From NCBI RefSeq assembly GCF_023375815.1, contig NZ_CP067412.1:6200001-6264000 (forward strand): a DNA stretch of 64,000 nucleotides. The letters run 5' to 3'. Positions 62,607 through 64,000 of the stretch are shown here, piece by piece; position 1 is the stretch's first letter, and each line of letters starts with the position of its first letter. Position numbers and translations under genes: made by a program. The notes beneath the pieces were generated by a model. It saw nothing but the letters and a program-made list of their open reading frames with translations. It was not told the DNA's origin and searched no databases. This DNA comes from Pseudomonas sp. HS6 (GTDB lineage: Bacteria > Pseudomonadota > Gammaproteobacteria > Pseudomonadales > Pseudomonadaceae).

Positions 62607-64000
62607 TTAAGCCTGTTCCAACTTGGTTTCAACACGGGTTGCGGAAGCAGGGATCTTCCCGGCCGCTACCAGACGCTTGTGCTGCTCGGCTTCGATGCGC
62701 TCGATCGTTTCAACCGGAACCATGTAGCCCTGGTCGTCACGTGCAGCGTGGATCACGAAGTAGATGACAGTGCCGGCCAGGCTGGCGATCGCCAACCACC
62801 AGATGTGCCAGATCATCGCGAAACCGAATACGGTCAGCAGTGCGCCCATCACCACGCCAGTGGCGGTGTTGTTCGGCATGTGGATCGGTTCGTACTTGGC
62901 TGGAGCCTGGTACGCGGTACCGTTTTCCTTGGCCTCGGTGAACGGATCGATGCAGTCTGCTTTCGGCAGTACAGCGAAGTTGTAGAACGGAGGTGGCGAC
63001 GAGGTCGACCATTCCAGGGTATGGGCATTCCACGGGTCACCGTGTTCGCACATGTTTTCTGGCTTGTTGCGGTCACGCACCGATACGTACAGCTGGATCA
63101 GCTGGCAGGCGATACCGACAGCGATCATCACCGCACCGAACATGGCAACGTACAGGTACGGTACCCACTCAGGGTTGGTGGTGGCGTTCAGACGACGGGT
63201 CATGCCCATGAAGCCCAGTGCATAGAGCGGCATGAACGCGACGAAGAAGCCCGAGATCCAGAACCAGAACGCTGCTTTACCCCAGCCTTCGTGCAGCTTG
63301 AAGCCGAACGCTTTCGGGAAGTAGAAGCCGAAGCCTGCGATGTAACCGAATACCGCGCCGCCGATGATCACGTTGTGGAAGTGAGCGATCACGAACAGGC
63401 TGTTGTGCAGAACGAAGTCAGCACCCGGGATGGCCAGCAGTACGCCGGTCATGCCGCCGATGGCGAAGGTCACCATGAAGCCCAGGGTCCACAGAACCTG
63501 GCTGGTGAAGCGCAGACGGCCCTGGTAGATAGTGAACAGCCAGTTGAACAGTTTCACACCCGTCGGGATGGAAATCAGCATCGTCGCCAGACCGAAGAAG
63601 GCGTTGACGCTGGCACCCGAACCCATGGTGAAGAAGTGGTGCAGCCAAACCATGAAGCCCAGTACCGAGATCGCGCCCGAAGCGTAGATCATCGAGTGGT
63701 GGCCGAACAGTTTCTTGCCGGTGAAGGCCGAGATGACTTCCGAGAAAATGCCGAAGGCCGGCAGGATCAGGATGTATACCTCAGGGTGGCCCCATGCCCA
63801 GAACAGGTTGACGTACATCATTGGATTGCCACCAAGTTCATTGGTGAAAATGTGGAAATCCATGTAACGGTCAAGGGTCAGCAGTGCCAGGGTAGCGGTC
63901 AGGATCGGGAACGAAGCCACGATCAGAACGTTTGCCCAGGTGCAGGTCCAGGTGAAGATCGGCATGTCCATCAGTTTCATGCCAGGGGTACGCATTTTCA
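62607..64000 (-). CDS. cyoB: Cytochrome bo3 ubiquinol oxidase subunit I CyoB (5' end cut off)
   Basis: Haem-copper oxidase subunit I, cut by the window's right edge; 462 residues of the C-terminal part are visible from [12 protein letters not shown]. The [13 protein letters not shown] segment holds the copper-B His and the cross-linked Tyr. [11 protein letters not shown] holds copper-B His residues, and [12 protein letters not shown] holds a haem ligand. It reduces O2 to water using ubiquinol and pumps protons. Being internal to the frame, MRTPGMKL is not the true start. Confidence 0.93.
   Translation of the reverse strand, partial: KMRTPGMKLMDMPIFTWTCTWANVLIVASFPILTATLALLTLDRYMDFHIFTNELGGNPMMYVNLFWAWGHPEVYILILPAFGIFSEVISAFTGKKLFGHHSMIYASGAISVLGFMVWLHHFFTMGSGASVNAFFGLATMLISIPTGVKLFNWLFTIYQGRLRFTSQVLWTLGFMVTFAIGGMTGVLLAIPGADFVLHNSLFVIAHFHNVIIGGAVFGYIAGFGFYFPKAFGFKLHEGWGKAAFWFWISGFFVAFMPLYALGFMGMTRRLNATTNPEWVPYLYVAMFGAVMIAVGIACQLIQLYVSVRDRNKPENMCEHGDPWNAHTLEWSTSSPPPFYNFAVLPKADCIDPFTEAKENGTAYQAPAKYEPIHMPNNTATGVVMGALLTVFGFAMIWHIWWLAIASLAGTVIYFVIHAARDDQGYMVPVETIERIEAEQHKRLVAAGKIPASATRVETKLEQA

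Overview
The window is a stretch of chromosome from a fluorescent pseudomonad, most like the Pseudomonas fluorescens group. The evidence is gene content and order (moeB-murI; the photolyase/cfa cluster; hemH; uraA-upp / hpt / a PA4642-family gene / mqo; cyoBCDE), the high G+C content, and typical Pseudomonas intergenic repeats of the 'tgtgggagcgggcttgcccgcgat' and 'ccctcaccc...gggtgaggg' types. No rRNA, tRNA, CRISPR array, insertion sequence, prophage or plasmid gene was recognised. Most genes look like core or group-conserved genes.

Layout. 1-2.2 kb: moeB, murI and a PagL-type lipid A deacylase. 2.2-12.3 kb: a minus-strand light/photo-oxidative-stress cluster. Nine genes overlap end to start (ybgA-like, MerR/LitR-like regulator, phrB, NTF2-like, SDR, FAD oxidoreductase, DUF1365, cfa-like, DUF2878). 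A second two-gene unit (FAD oxidoreductase and a Trp-rich small protein) lies upstream. Sites of the form TGTACA-N12-TGTACA lie at both promoters. 12.4-20 kb: a TIGR01777 epimerase, hemH, uracil and purine salvage (uraA, upp, hpt), small proteins and mqo. 20-31 kb: small conserved proteins, a lipoprotein, an acyltransferase, a divergent YedK/HMCES-like protein, a chemoreceptor, an M48 lipoprotein, a Gdt1/TMEM165 manganese exporter behind a yybP-ykoY riboswitch, rsmC and a 2-hydroxyacid dehydrogenase.

31-42.3 kb: transporters and an AraC regulator, then a lipid/fatty-acid-like module (AlkK-type acyl-CoA ligase, DUF1302 and DUF1329 envelope proteins, and a 911-residue MalT/AlkS-like LuxR regulator). 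42.3-53.6 kb: a repeat-rich RTX protein, a PhoD-like phosphatase, an ornithine-type aminotransferase divergent from a LysR regulator, an acetyltransferase, and an MBOAT/AlgX-like O-acetylation pair. 53.6-59.1 kb: a periplasmic methionine sulfoxide repair set (exported MsrA, DipZ/CcdA-thioredoxin, Tat-type MsrB) divergent from a two-component system. 59.2-64 kb: an unknown coiled-coil protein, RidA and the cytochrome bo3 oxidase genes cyoB (cut by the window edge), cyoC, cyoD and cyoE.

The strongest functional stories are three. The first is the light-responsive membrane-lipid and DNA-repair regulon with visible operators. The second is the exported Msr system with its own electron donor and an adjacent sensor. 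The third is the manganese riboswitch/exporter unit. Function assignments come from reading the translations; no database search was run.
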